Shown here piece by piece: positions 15,881-24,098 of a DNA stretch of 64,000 nt. The position numbers and the translations under genes are program-made. Origin of the DNA: an uncultured Marivita sp. (GTDB taxonomy: Bacteria > Pseudomonadota > Alphaproteobacteria > Rhodobacterales > Rhodobacteraceae); assembly GCA_947503115.1 (NCBI GenBank), contig CANNCS010000003.1, positions 17,887-81,886 of the forward strand, in the 5' to 3' direction. How positions within the stretch are numbered: position 1 is the stretch's first letter; the number at the start of each line of letters is the position of its first letter. Under the pieces are notes generated by a model, which saw only the letters and a program-made list of their open reading frames with translations, was not told the origin of the DNA and made no database searches.

Positions 15881-16054
15881 AGGCGGGCTTCTACGCTTCT
15901 CGTGACAGGTTGCATTCCGGTGGCCTTAAGCAATTCCGAGGGAGTTGGCTCTGTCCGGGCCCTGGTCCGGTTACCCGACGCCCACCTGTATATACAGGTC
16001 CTCGGGAATGAGAGAACCGCACGGTTGCCGTGGTTCCCGCCGCTTATTTTCTTT
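15881..16054 (+). ncRNA. Structured RNA gene, candidate 6S RNA (ssrS-like)
   Basis: About 170 nt with a closing stem GGCGGG (15882-15887)/CCCGCC (16036-16041), further ACG/CGT pairing, a long-range inner helix (ATTCCGAGG near 15930 with CCTCGGGAAT near 15999) and the apical hairpin ACCTGTATATACAGGT. The 3' end runs into TTATTTTCTTT. A well-spaced promoter sits just upstream and no reading frame there looks coding. Size, a long rod with a central open region and the terminal T-rich end fit 6S RNA, but the usual zapA/fau neighbours are missing, so identity is uncertain while the RNA gene itself is well supported. Confidence 0.55.
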
Positions 16055-16376
16055 GAAAATTCCGAACTCGACTGCGCGGAGCGGTCGCTTCAACGCGGAT
16101 CGGGGTCAATCCAACCGGCATGCCGCGATGATCATCATCGTCGTCATCATCATCGTCATACTTCATCATCATGATAGTGATGCCGAACTGCACACCGGCA
16201 AAAACAATTCCGTTGAACAACCAAAGCAAAAAAACTGCCAACAACCCGACATCGGTATGCGTCACCAAATGCCAAAGATTGACGACGTTAAAATACAGCA
16301 AAAGCGCGACAAACACGGCTGAAAGGGCAAAACCTATGGCCGTCTGGCGGATATACATTTTGATCAGGTCGGGCAT
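16044..16376 (-). CDS. Two-pass membrane protein with a poly-aspartate tract
   Basis: A 110-residue protein with two hydrophobic segments (about 10-30 and 43-70) and then nine consecutive aspartates near residues 73-81, encoded by a GAT/GAC triplet run at about 16127-16165. A basic tail follows. GAGGTGG precedes the ATG. The function is not recognised. The tract may bind divalent metal or simply reflect slippage; triplet runs keep frame, so length variation between strains is likely. Its stop codon lies in the T-rich 3' end of the convergent RNA gene. Confidence 0.65.
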   Translation of the reverse strand: MPDLIKMYIRQTAIGFALSAVFVALLLYFNVVNLWHLVTHTDVGLLAVFLLWLFNGIVFAGVQFGITIMMMKYDDDDDDDDDHRGMPVGLTPIRVEATAPRSRVRNFQRK

Positions 16377-16453
16377 GAGCCACCTCGCGAGTCTATGATT
16401 AAAATAGGCCGCTTGGCTGGCATATCAAAGCGCTCAATCCGCGCACCCCTGAC

Positions 16454-16942
16454 TCAGAACGCTTCTGGCCGTGCCTCACGCGCCATGTGGTCTAGAACCG
16501 CGTTCACGAATTGAGCTTCCTTGCCTTCAGGAAAGAACGCCCGCGCCACATCAACATATTCGTTGATGATCACTTTCGGCGGCGTTTCGGTCGCCACAAG
16601 TTCAGCCCCCGCGGCGCGGAACAGCGCCCGCAGAGTTGGGTCGATCCGCGCAATCGGCCATTTCGCCACCAGTCCACGATCGGTCATCTGGTCGATCTTG
16701 GCCTGCCAATTCACCGCCTCTTCCGAGATTCGGCGGAACAGGTCCACATCCCCTTCGACCAATTCTTCGTCGTCGACTTGCGCCAGACCGAACCGATGGT
16801 CTAGGAATTCCACCGCAACCTTGTCCACCGACTGGCCTGACTGTTCCATCTGAAACAGTGCTTGCACGGCATAAAGTCGCGAGGCAGACCGTTTTTGGCG
16901 TTTCTCATCCACCTTTTTTGGCGGCTTGGCAGCGTGGCTCAT
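16454..16942 (-). CDS. nusB: Transcription antitermination factor NusB
   Basis: A 162-residue all-helical NusB. The N-terminal basic extension is followed by RSASRLYAVQALFQMEQSG, and the C-terminal half has the typical PPKVIINEYVDVARAFFPEGKEAQFVNAVLDHMAR. With NusE/S10 it binds boxA RNA and supports rRNA antitermination. Its start overlaps the ribH stop by 4 bp (ATGA), so ribB-ribH-nusB form one coupled unit, a common proteobacterial arrangement. Confidence 0.96.
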   Translation of the reverse strand: MSHAAKPPKKVDEKRQKRSASRLYAVQALFQMEQSGQSVDKVAVEFLDHRFGLAQVDDEELVEGDVDLFRRISEEAVNWQAKIDQMTDRGLVAKWPIARIDPTLRALFRAAGAELVATETPPKVIINEYVDVARAFFPEGKEAQFVNAVLDHMAREARPEAF

Positions 16943-17490
16943 GCGATGTTCGGGTCCTTGGTGTCACCAGCGATCTGGTACTCGTCCTTTGCAGGAACAA
17001 ATCCCACACCCTTGCGGGCAGAGCCCCATTTACGGCTGAGCGCGATCAGGTGCAAGGCAGCAGCCGCAGCCCCGCCGCCTTTGTTCTGACCATCCGCCTG
17101 CGCGCGGGCTTCTGCCTGTGCCATGTTCTCGACCGTCAAGATACCATTGCCGATGCAAAGCCCCTGTAAACCAAGCAGGGTCAACCCACGCGAGCTGTCA
17201 TTACACACAGTGTCGTAATGCGTGGTTTCGCCCCGGATGATGCAGCCCAAGGCGACATAGCCATCGAAATTCGACATGCGTTCTGCAATGCCAATAGCCG
17301 TCGGAACCTCCAACGCGCCGGGGACTTCGACCAGTTCATGTGTACCGCCACACGCCTCGATCTCGGCCTGCGCCCCAGCGATCAGCTGATCCGCGATATC
17401 CTTGTAATAGGGCGCGACCACTATCAAAAGCTTAACGGGCTTATCGAAATTCGGCCGTGCTAGTGTGTAGTGCTCAACAGATGCCGCCAT
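16939..17490 (-). CDS. ribH: 6,7-dimethyl-8-ribityllumazine synthase
   Basis: A 183-residue lumazine synthase. The substrate-binding motifs VPGALEVPTAIG and LGCIIRGETTHYDTVCNDSSRGL are present, with the conserved histidine in THYD. It condenses 5-amino-6-ribitylaminouracil with 3,4-dihydroxybutanone 4-phosphate, the product of the upstream RibB domain. The start touches the ribB stop codon. No separate promoter is evident. Confidence 0.96.
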   Translation of the reverse strand: MAASVEHYTLARPNFDKPVKLLIVVAPYYKDIADQLIAGAQAEIEACGGTHELVEVPGALEVPTAIGIAERMSNFDGYVALGCIIRGETTHYDTVCNDSSRGLTLLGLQGLCIGNGILTVENMAQAEARAQADGQNKGGGAAAAALHLIALSRKWGSARKGVGFVPAKDEYQIAGDTKDPNIA

Positions 17491-18632
17491 CAGCCCAACT
17501 CCGAAATTTTGCGTGTTCCAACGATTTGAAGGCCATAGGCGTCCAAGCCGACAACCTTGGGCGTCGGTGAATTCGTCAGCAGCGTCAGTTTCGACAGACC
17601 CAGCGACGACAAAATCTGCGCACCCAACCCATATTGGCGCAGCGTCTTGGGCGACACTTCGTCCCCGACATCCAGCTTCATCGATGTGTCCCGCAGCAGC
17701 ACAACAACGCCCCTGCCCTCAGCCGCAACCGCCTGCATCGCATCTTGGAATTCGTCCGCACGCCCCTTTGGACCAGCGCCCACCACGTCCAGCATCGGAT
17801 CCAAAGCGTGCATTCGCACCAGCACCGGATCATCGCCCGACAGATCACCCTTGGTCAGCACGATATGTTCGTCGCCATGGGTTTCGTCGGTGTAAATCCG
17901 CATCTGCCAGTCACCGCCAAATTCCGAGGTGATGGTCTCTTCCTTACGCACCCGAACAAGATTATCGTGGCGACGGCGATACGCGATCAGGTCGCTGATC
18001 GTCCCGATCTTGAGGTTATGCCGCTGCGCAAAGGCCACCAGTTCGGGCAAACGGGACATCGACCCGTCTTCGTTCATGATCTCGCAAATCACACCCGCTG
18101 AGTTCAGCCCCGCCAGACGCGACACATCCACTGCCGCTTCGGTATGACCTGCACGCACCAAGACACCGCCGTCTTTTGCCCGCAACGGGAACACATGCCC
18201 CGGTGTCGCAATGTCCTGCGCACCCTTCGTGCCGTCGATGGCCACAGACACGGTGCGCGCGCGATCCGCTGCCGAAATCCCTGTCGTTACACCTTCACGC
18301 GCCTCGATGGACACTGTGAACGCCGTTTCGTGCCGAGACGAATTGTTGGTCGACATGAGCTGCAGCCCAAGTTCCTCGATTCGACTTGAGGTCATCGCGA
18401 GGCAGATCAATCCACGGCCGTGCGTCGCCATAAAATTGATTACGTCCGGTGTCGCCCATTGCGCGGGAATCACCAGATCTCCTTCGTTCTCGCGATCTTC
18501 GTGATCGACAAGAATGAACATCTTACCGTTACGCGCATCGTCTATGATCTCTTCGACCGAAGAAATGGCGTCTTTCCAGTTTTCCTCAACCGGACCGGGG
18601 GTTTCAAATGTCGTCACGCGGACCTCCGTCAT
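17490..18632 (-). CDS. ribB: 3,4-dihydroxy-2-butanone 4-phosphate synthase with a degenerate GTP cyclohydrolase II domain
   Basis: A 380-residue two-domain protein. The first half is a complete DHBP synthase (DHEDRENEGDLVIPA near residue 45, later GHVFPLRAKDGGVLVRAGHTEA). The second half aligns with GTP cyclohydrolase II, but the zinc-binding segment that normally reads HSECLTGD...RCDCG is replaced by a cysteine-free MHALDPMLDV...GRADEFQDA stretch, so that domain should not hydrolyse GTP. This is the RibBX architecture. ATG 18632 is preferred over an upstream in-frame start because the extension crosses the operator-like repeats. No FMN riboswitch is seen upstream. Confidence 0.9.
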   Translation of the reverse strand: MTEVRVTTFETPGPVEENWKDAISSVEEIIDDARNGKMFILVDHEDRENEGDLVIPAQWATPDVINFMATHGRGLICLAMTSSRIEELGLQLMSTNNSSRHETAFTVSIEAREGVTTGISAADRARTVSVAIDGTKGAQDIATPGHVFPLRAKDGGVLVRAGHTEAAVDVSRLAGLNSAGVICEIMNEDGSMSRLPELVAFAQRHNLKIGTISDLIAYRRRHDNLVRVRKEETITSEFGGDWQMRIYTDETHGDEHIVLTKGDLSGDDPVLVRMHALDPMLDVVGAGPKGRADEFQDAMQAVAAEGRGVVVLLRDTSMKLDVGDEVSPKTLRQYGLGAQILSSLGLSKLTLLTNSPTPKVVGLDAYGLQIVGTRKISELG

Positions 18633-18681
18633 TGCCCTTGGGGGCTTAAAACACAGCGCCGGAATTGACCAGTGCAACGTC

Positions 18682-18817
18682 CCGTACGGACGCACCGTAC
18701 GGTGCAACACAACTAACCGTACGGTTCACCCAAAACTGTGCCCAAATCGACGGAAAAGCTGCAAAAACCGCAATAATACCTCATGAACCGTACAAACCCG
18801 GCGGTCCAAACGTACGG
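18682..18817. promoter_or_regulatory. Cluster of CCGTACGG palindromes upstream of ribB
   Basis: Three exact CCGTACGG palindromes (18682-18689, 18695-18702, 18717-18724) and two near copies (CCGTACAA at 18788 and ACGTACGG at 18810) fill the 186-bp gap between the zinc-ribbon gene and ribB. Two of the exact copies are extended to ACCGTACGGT. Spacings are 13, 22, 71 and 22 bp. Short palindromes of this kind are typical operators of TetR-type repressors; the cognate regulator is unknown. Confidence 0.6.
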
Positions 18818-18818
18818 A

Positions 18819-19145
18819 TCAGTCAAAAATATCTTCAATCACGTCGAACGCTTCTTCGAAAAACCGCCGCGTCAGTGTCTTGCGCTTTTTTGGTTTTTTC
18901 TTCTTCGACCCTTTTGCCTCACGATCCCACGCGGGAAACGGGGTTGGCGCAGTCTTGGGTCGGCTGGCATGTCGATGCTTTGTTGCGATCGGTGCTTCCC
19001 CGACCTCAGCACGCAGCATCTTCATGTCATGCAACGGCGCACCACAGGCCGAACAGCTTAACTCGCGCCGCGTTTCCCCTTTTAAAACAAGGGCTGCACG
19101 GGTTCCGCAATAGCAGCAAGTAGCGATCTTCGTTCCATGGGGCAT
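18819..19145 (-). CDS. Small zinc-ribbon protein of unknown function
   Basis: A 108-residue protein. The N-terminus carries two cysteine pairs, CCYCGTRAA and CSACGAPLH, about 22 residues apart, a zinc-ribbon pattern. A lysine-rich linker (GSKKKKPKKRK) and an acidic helical end (FFEEAFDVIEDIFD) follow. AAGGAG precedes ATG 19145. It lies between rlmB and ribB on the same strand, so it may be co-transcribed with rlmB (49-bp gap). I do not recognise a function; nucleic acid binding is plausible from the basic region. Confidence 0.7.
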   Translation of the reverse strand: MPHGTKIATCCYCGTRAALVLKGETRRELSCSACGAPLHDMKMLRAEVGEAPIATKHRHASRPKTAPTPFPAWDREAKGSKKKKPKKRKTLTRRFFEEAFDVIEDIFD

Positions 19146-19194
19146 GACGTCTCCTTCGTCAGAGATATTGGCACGCCACCCCCTGACCGCAAGT

Positions 19195-19974
19195 TCACGC
19201 CCGTGCGGCGTATAGCGCCACCGCCGCCGCGTTCGACACGTTGAGAGACCCGAACGCCTGTGCAAAGGGGATCTTCACCAAGGCATCACAGGTTTCTTTT
19301 GTCTTCTGTCGCAAACCCGGCCCCTCGGCTCCAAGTACCAGCGCAATTGGTCTGTCACGCACCGGAGCGATGGCGTCATCTATCGACTGCTCGGCTTCAC
19401 CATCAAGACCAAAGATGACGTAACCCATTGATCTTAAACGCTCCATCGACTCAGCAAGATTGCGTTCGCGCAGATACGGCTGCCGCTCCAATGCGCCAGA
19501 GGCAGTCTTCGCCAATGCGCCTGTTTCTGGTGCCGAATGATGCAACGTGCCCACAACAGCCGATGCACCAAACACTTCGGCAGACCGGAGAATCGCCCCC
19601 ACATTGTGCGGATCTGTCACCCGATCGAGCATGACAATACGCGGAGGACCGTCCCCCGACCCAAGTGCCACATCCTCCAAGCGCCCCCAGTTCAACGGCT
19701 TCACTTCCAACGCCGCGCCTTGGTGTACGGATTGCGGATCAATCGGCGCTGCGAACTTTCGCGGATCACTCATTTCCGCTTCGATTCCAGCGACTTCAAT
19801 GGCATCAGCCAATTTATCCATCGCATTGCGCGTCACCACCAACCGCAGCCGCTCGCGGTTCGGGTTGACCAGTGCATCGCGCACGGCATGCAAACCGAAC
19901 AGCCAAACGGTTTCTGCAGCGGCCGCTTTCTTGGACTGCTCTTTGGCCACCACCCATTTCGGTTTTTTGACCAT
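19195..19974 (-). CDS. rlmB: 23S rRNA 2'-O-ribose methyltransferase RlmB (SpoU/TrmH family)
   Basis: A 259-residue SPOUT methyltransferase. An N-terminal substrate-binding domain (LFGLHAVRDALVNPNR) precedes the knot domain with LDRVTDPHNVGAILRSAEVFGAS (motif 1), ALVLGAEGPGLRQKTKETCD (motif 2) and IPFAQAFGSLNVSNAAAVALYA (motif 3, SAM-binding knot). It is expected to methylate G2251 of 23S rRNA. It is divergent from tRNA-Tyr. Confidence 0.93.
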   Translation of the reverse strand: MVKKPKWVVAKEQSKKAAAAETVWLFGLHAVRDALVNPNRERLRLVVTRNAMDKLADAIEVAGIEAEMSDPRKFAAPIDPQSVHQGAALEVKPLNWGRLEDVALGSGDGPPRIVMLDRVTDPHNVGAILRSAEVFGASAVVGTLHHSAPETGALAKTASGALERQPYLRERNLAESMERLRSMGYVIFGLDGEAEQSIDDAIAPVRDRPIALVLGAEGPGLRQKTKETCDALVKIPFAQAFGSLNVSNAAAVALYAARA

Positions 19975-20094
19975 GACAGTCCCTTCCTTCCCGCAGTTTT
20001 TTGTACCTGTCGCTTGATGGGATTTTCCTGTTGACGCCGCAAGGGGGCAATTGTAATCACCCGCTCACGCCAAGGGCTAGGCCTTTGGGTAAGT

Positions 20095-20178
20095 GGGCGA
20101 CAGGCCGCAAGGTGTGGCAGGGGACTGTAACTCCCTCGCGGAGACGCACGCCTGGTTCGATTCCAGGGTCGCCCACCA
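20095..20178 (+). tRNA. tRNA-Tyr (GTA)
   Basis: A class II tRNA of 84 nt with encoded CCA. Acceptor GGGCGAC/GTCGCCC, anticodon stem GGGGA/TCCCT with loop CTGTAAC (anticodon GTA), a long variable arm built on GCG/CGC and T-arm CCTGG/CCAGG are all formed. The two flanking bases could extend the acceptor stem with AC of the CCA end, which may matter for processing. Confidence 0.95.
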
Positions 20179-20267
20179 CTTATCCCTAAATGTCAAAGTG
20201 AACGCGATGCATCAGCTAACCGATGCAAGCATTTGACTTTTATCGCAATTACAGCCCTAATCTTGGC

Positions 20268-21533
20268 ATGACCGAGATCGACATGCTCCGCACCCAGGCC
20301 CGGCTATTGTTTGACGCTGCTGTGACAGCCGCAGATCCTGCGCATGCTGTGAGACGCGGATTGGGGCAATCCCCGCTGCCTCCGCAAGACCCCGCCGGAA
20401 GGACATTCCTGATCGCTATTGGCAAAGCCGCGCCCGCAATGTTGCGCGAAGCGCTGAAGGCATTGCCCCCCCCCTACGCCGCTCTTGCGGTCACGCACCA
20501 CGAAAACGACGCAACGCTACAAGGTGCCGAGCTTTTACGCGCAGGACACCCCGTCCCCGACGAGGCTGGCGCACGGGCCGCGCAGCGTGTGATGGCTCTT
20601 TTGTCGGAAGCTACCGAAAAGGACAGGGTTATCGCGTTGATTTCTGGGGGCGGCTCTGCGCTGTTGCCCGCCCCGCCTGAGGGTGTCAGCCTGACAGACA
20701 AGGCACGGCTAAACGATCTGTTGCTTTCGGCCGGGCTCGACATTGTGCAAATGAACCTTGTGCGCCAACAGGTTAGCCTGCTCAAAGGCGGTGGCTTTGT
20801 GCGTCACGCCGCCCCTGCACCGGTCTATGCATACCTACTTTCGGACGTGATCGGTGACGACTTGCGCGCAATTGCGTCTGGCCCCACGGTCAGCGCGATC
20901 GGAACCGCAGCAGATGCGATCGAAACGCTCAAATCCGCCGTGATCTGGGACGCGACACCAACATCGATTCGCACTCATCTCGAAACAAACAAGCATAAAG
21001 AACCAGCGCCTTTGCCAAAGGTCAGCAATACGCTTGTCGGATCAAACCGCCTGTCGCTCGAAGCGATGCTGCACGAGGCGAGTAGCATTGGCCTGAACGC
21101 CCGCATCGTCAGCGATGCGCTGGTCGGGGATGTAGATGCCGCCGCACAAGAGGTGTTGGCCGAACTGATCGCACGCCCGGAACCCACCGCTCTGCTTTTT
21201 GGCGGCGAAACCACAGTGAAACTCACGGGCACCGGGCGCGGCGGACGCAATCAGGAACTCGCCCTTCGCGTCGCTATGCAAACATCTGAAATCACGGCGA
21301 AATGGGTTTTCCTGTCTGGAGGTACCGATGGCCGAGATGGCCCGACCGACGCCGCAGGCGGTGTGGTCGATGCTGGAACCCTAACCCGGATCAAGGCCGC
21401 AGGTCAGGACGTGACAACATTGTTGGCCAACAATGACAGCTATGCAGCGCTCGCCGCTGCGGGTGACCTGTTGATGACCCGCGCCACTGGCACCAATGTG
21501 GCCGATGTTCAGGTCTTGCTTATCGCGCCCTGA
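20268..21533 (+). CDS. Glycerate 2-kinase (TtuD/DUF4147 family)
   Basis: A 421-residue class II glycerate kinase. The N-terminal MOFRL-associated domain includes AIGKAAPAML and the glycine-rich ISGGGSALLPAPP; the C-terminal MOFRL domain has GGETTVKLTGTGRGGRNQELAL and LSGGTDGRDGPTDAAGG. It phosphorylates glycerate to 2-phosphoglycerate, closing glyoxylate or tartronate routes. The family was once annotated as hydroxypyruvate reductase. ATG 20268 is tentative; ATG 20223 and 20283 are in frame and no ribosome binding site is strong. Its 3' end overlaps convergent pxpA by 25 bp. Confidence 0.87.
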   Translation: MTEIDMLRTQARLLFDAAVTAADPAHAVRRGLGQSPLPPQDPAGRTFLIAIGKAAPAMLREALKALPPPYAALAVTHHENDATLQGAELLRAGHPVPDEAGARAAQRVMALLSEATEKDRVIALISGGGSALLPAPPEGVSLTDKARLNDLLLSAGLDIVQMNLVRQQVSLLKGGGFVRHAAPAPVYAYLLSDVIGDDLRAIASGPTVSAIGTAADAIETLKSAVIWDATPTSIRTHLETNKHKEPAPLPKVSNTLVGSNRLSLEAMLHEASSIGLNARIVSDALVGDVDAAAQEVLAELIARPEPTALLFGGETTVKLTGTGRGGRNQELALRVAMQTSEITAKWVFLSGGTDGRDGPTDAAGGVVDAGTLTRIKAAGQDVTTLLANNDSYAALAAAGDLLMTRATGTNVADVQVLLIAP

Positions 21534-22291
21534 CGCCCTTCAAACCGCTGCAACGTCACACCGGCACCAGCCAGCGCGCCGCGCACCGTGCGGGCGATCT
21601 GCACCGCCGTTGCGCCATCACCATGCAGGCAAATCGTGTCCACAGCCGCCGGGATATGTTTGCCGCTTTCGGTGATAATCGCGCCCGCCGTGACCATGTC
21701 GACCATGCGCTGCCCCGCAACGTCCGCGTCATGAATCACCGCCCCCGGCAGGCTTCGGTCCACCAAGGTTGCATCGTCATTATAGGCCCGATCCGCGAAG
21801 ATCTCGCCCGCCCAACGACAGCCCAGCGCCTCGACCGCATCCTGTTGCTGAGTCGCGGCCAGCACCATGATGATAATATCCGGGTTCACCGACAGCGCGC
21901 CTTCGTAACACGCCGTCGCCATCGCGACATCCTCGGATGCCATGTTGGCCAGCGCGCCATGAAGCTTCAGATGCCGCACGTCTCCGCCAACCGAAGCCGC
22001 CATCGCTTGCGCCGCACCCAATTGATAACGCACGAGATTTCTCAAGGAGTCATGGCTCAGATGCATCCGGCGCCGACCAAATCCCTGCAAGTCAGGAAAG
22101 CCGGGATGTGCCCCGATTCCCACACCGTTGTTCACCGCAAGAGACATGGTTTCCGACATCACATCCCAGTCGCCCGCATGAAACCCGCAAGCCACATTGG
22201 CCGAGGTAATGACCTCAAGCAGCGCCGCATCCGATCCCATCGGCCACGGCCCAAAGCTTTCTCCCATATCGGCGTTCAGATCGACATGCAT
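21509..22291 (-). CDS. pxpA: 5-oxoprolinase subunit A (LamB/YcsF family)
   Basis: A 260-residue LamB/YcsF protein. The N-terminal HVDLNADMGESFGPW and the HPGFPDLQGFGRR and VRHLKLHGALANM segments are the family hallmarks. With PxpB and PxpC it forms the ATP-dependent 5-oxoprolinase that opens pyroglutamate to glutamate. The order on the minus strand is pxpB-pxpC-pxpA with a 4-bp overlap and a 3-bp gap, a compact operon. Supplying glutamate fits the gamma-glutamyl metabolism elsewhere in the window, although no direct link is shown. Confidence 0.94.
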   Translation of the reverse strand: MHVDLNADMGESFGPWPMGSDAALLEVITSANVACGFHAGDWDVMSETMSLAVNNGVGIGAHPGFPDLQGFGRRRMHLSHDSLRNLVRYQLGAAQAMAASVGGDVRHLKLHGALANMASEDVAMATACYEGALSVNPDIIIMVLAATQQQDAVEALGCRWAGEIFADRAYNDDATLVDRSLPGAVIHDADVAGQRMVDMVTAGAIITESGKHIPAAVDTICLHGDGATAVQIARTVRGALAGAGVTLQRFEGRQGAISKT

Positions 22292-22294
22292 AGC

Positions 22295-23317
22295 TCACTC
22301 CTTTTCGTCACGGACGTCACCCGCTGTGACCCCGCTGATCAATTGATAGCTCAGCAGATCGCGAATCTGCGATGGATCGCGCACCAACGGCGCGCACAGT
22401 TTCGGCAAGGCGCGCAAATGGTCACGTCGCTTGCGTTCCGCCTCCAGCGCTTCAGTGCGTGAAACAAAGCGGAATCGCAGCACACCCCCCGCAGGTGTCT
22501 GTACCGCGCGAGGCAAATCAGCGGGAATCACAGTGGCGATTCTTGGATAGCCGCCGGTTGTCTGGCTTTCCCACAACAGCAGATAAGGTGTGCCATCACC
22601 GGTGACCTGAATATCACCAGGCAGAATCGATTCCGAAAGAATGTTCAGCCCCGCAGAAGTGGCAAACCCCTCCCCGTCGGAATTGAGTCGCATTCCCATA
22701 CGGTTGGCCCGCGCATCGCGGGAAAACGCGGTCTCTGTGAACCGCTCCCGTGTCCTTGCGTCAAAAACCGCTGTCTGAAAGCTCTCGATCACACGCAGAA
22801 CACCACCGTCGAACCGGGCGTCCTGCGGCAGACTTAGCCCAACAGCACTGCCGCGATCCTCGGCCACCGGAAGAACCTCACCCGCCTGCACGGCCCTGCC
22901 GATTCCGGCTGCCAAATGCGCCGACCGCGACCCAAGCTGTTTCGGCAGGTCAAACCCACCCCCCACATGCAGGTATCCATAGCTACCGGCCGAAGCACCT
23001 CCGACCTCGATCCGGGCGCCGGAATGCACTGTATGAGAGGCGTTCCAAACCAAAGGCGCACCATCCAGCATCGCCCGCATCGGCGCGCCCGTAAGGGCAA
23101 TGCGCAAAGGTGCTGTCGCCTCGAACACGCCGCCTGAGCCCGGCAATTCCAAAGCCGCGCATTCGGTCGATTGCCCCAGCAAGGCTGCACCTTCGGCCAA
23201 GGCAAGCGGATCCGCCGCCCCACCCCGCGAAACGCCAAACGCGCGATATCCGGCACGGCCTTGGTCCTGCACCGTGGCACCCGGTGCGATGCGATGGACA
23301 GTCAGCGCACGGGTCAT
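22295..23317 (-). CDS. pxpC: 5-oxoprolinase subunit C (KipA / biotin-dependent carboxyltransferase family)
   Basis: A 340-residue protein of the AHS2 family. Hallmarks include the N-terminal PGATVQDQGRAGYRAFGVSRGGAADPLA and the later NRMGMRLNSDGEGF and GDIQVTGDGTPYLLL. The biotin-carboxyltransferase name found in databases is historical; next to pxpA and pxpB the 5-oxoprolinase role is better supported. Its start overlaps the pxpB stop by 4 bp. Confidence 0.92.
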   Translation of the reverse strand: MTRALTVHRIAPGATVQDQGRAGYRAFGVSRGGAADPLALAEGAALLGQSTECAALELPGSGGVFEATAPLRIALTGAPMRAMLDGAPLVWNASHTVHSGARIEVGGASAGSYGYLHVGGGFDLPKQLGSRSAHLAAGIGRAVQAGEVLPVAEDRGSAVGLSLPQDARFDGGVLRVIESFQTAVFDARTRERFTETAFSRDARANRMGMRLNSDGEGFATSAGLNILSESILPGDIQVTGDGTPYLLLWESQTTGGYPRIATVIPADLPRAVQTPAGGVLRFRFVSRTEALEAERKRRDHLRALPKLCAPLVRDPSQIRDLLSYQLISGVTAGDVRDEKE

Positions 23318-24060
23318 TGAATCGCCTCTATCAAGGCACCGCCATCGGGATCATTCTTGTGCCGCTCCAACACATCGGGGCTTGCCTGCACGAATTGCAC
23401 CTCATCCCCTGGACGCAGGAAAAAGGGCGTATCGCTATCTTCTCGAAACAGCCGCAACGCGGTTTGCCCGATATGCCGCCAGCCCGTAGGGTTGGCCACC
23501 GAAAACAGAACGAACTGCCGGATCGCAACCACCAAAGCGCCTTCAGGCACAGCCTTGGTCAGCGCAGTTTGGCGCGGGATGTTCCACGCTTCGGGCAAAA
23601 GGCCAAGATACGGCTGACCAGGGGCGAATCCGATGGTCTGCACCCGCACGCGCGCCTCCGACATCTGGGCGATGGCTGCCTCGACAGTGAGGCCAGCCGC
23701 CTGTGCCGCTTCTTCCAGCTGCGGGGCCAGTTCGGTGCCATAGACCGTGGGCACCCTGATGAACCGCCGTCCATCGGGCATCGGCGCGGCATACCAATCC
23801 TGCTCGGCCAAAAGTTCAGTCAACCTACCAGTCAGAGCCTCAAGGCTCAGATGCAAAGGATCGAATTGAACGAAGACCGACACCAGAGACGGTGCGCATT
23901 CTTCGACGCCGTCGATTCCGGCGCGTGCGACCGCAGCGGTAAAGGCCAGTGCTGCCCGGTTGCCCGGTTCGGTCAGCGTATCGCCAAAGCTCACCAGTAC
24001 TCCGTTCAAACCCGCAGAGCGGATAACGGGAGCAAAAGAAAGGAATGTCGTGCCAGTCAT
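23314..24060 (-). CDS. pxpB: 5-oxoprolinase subunit B (KipI / AHS1 family)
   Basis: A 248-residue AHS1-family protein, first gene of the pxp unit. It contains the family segments GDTLTEPGNRAAL near the N-terminus, VPTVYGTELAPQLEEAA, FAPGQPYLGLLPEAWNIPRQ and GWRHIGQTALRLF. I start at ATG 24060; an in-frame TTG two codons upstream is also possible. Homologues were named KipI for inhibiting the KinA kinase in Bacillus, which does not apply here. Confidence 0.92.
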   Translation of the reverse strand: MTGTTFLSFAPVIRSAGLNGVLVSFGDTLTEPGNRAALAFTAAVARAGIDGVEECAPSLVSVFVQFDPLHLSLEALTGRLTELLAEQDWYAAPMPDGRRFIRVPTVYGTELAPQLEEAAQAAGLTVEAAIAQMSEARVRVQTIGFAPGQPYLGLLPEAWNIPRQTALTKAVPEGALVVAIRQFVLFSVANPTGWRHIGQTALRLFREDSDTPFFLRPGDEVQFVQASPDVLERHKNDPDGGALIEAIQ

Positions 24061-24098
24061 GATCAAGCGGTATCACGCAGGTCGCCTGAAACAAGTCG

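Noticed and set aside
15881..16054. tmRNA, SRP RNA or RNase P RNA for the structured RNA
   Set aside because: No tag-peptide frame or tRNA-like T-arm, no GGTCAGG...GGAAG SRP apical motif and no RNase P core; 6S RNA fits size and shape best.
18632..18818. FMN riboswitch before ribB
   Set aside because: None of the RFN element's conserved strands (AGGGCGGGG, ACCGGCGGT) is present; only the CCGTACGG palindromes are seen.
14201..20178. Possible integration sites at tRNA-His and tRNA-Tyr
   Set aside because: No integrase, direct repeat of the tRNA 3' end or foreign-looking segment is present beside either tRNA.
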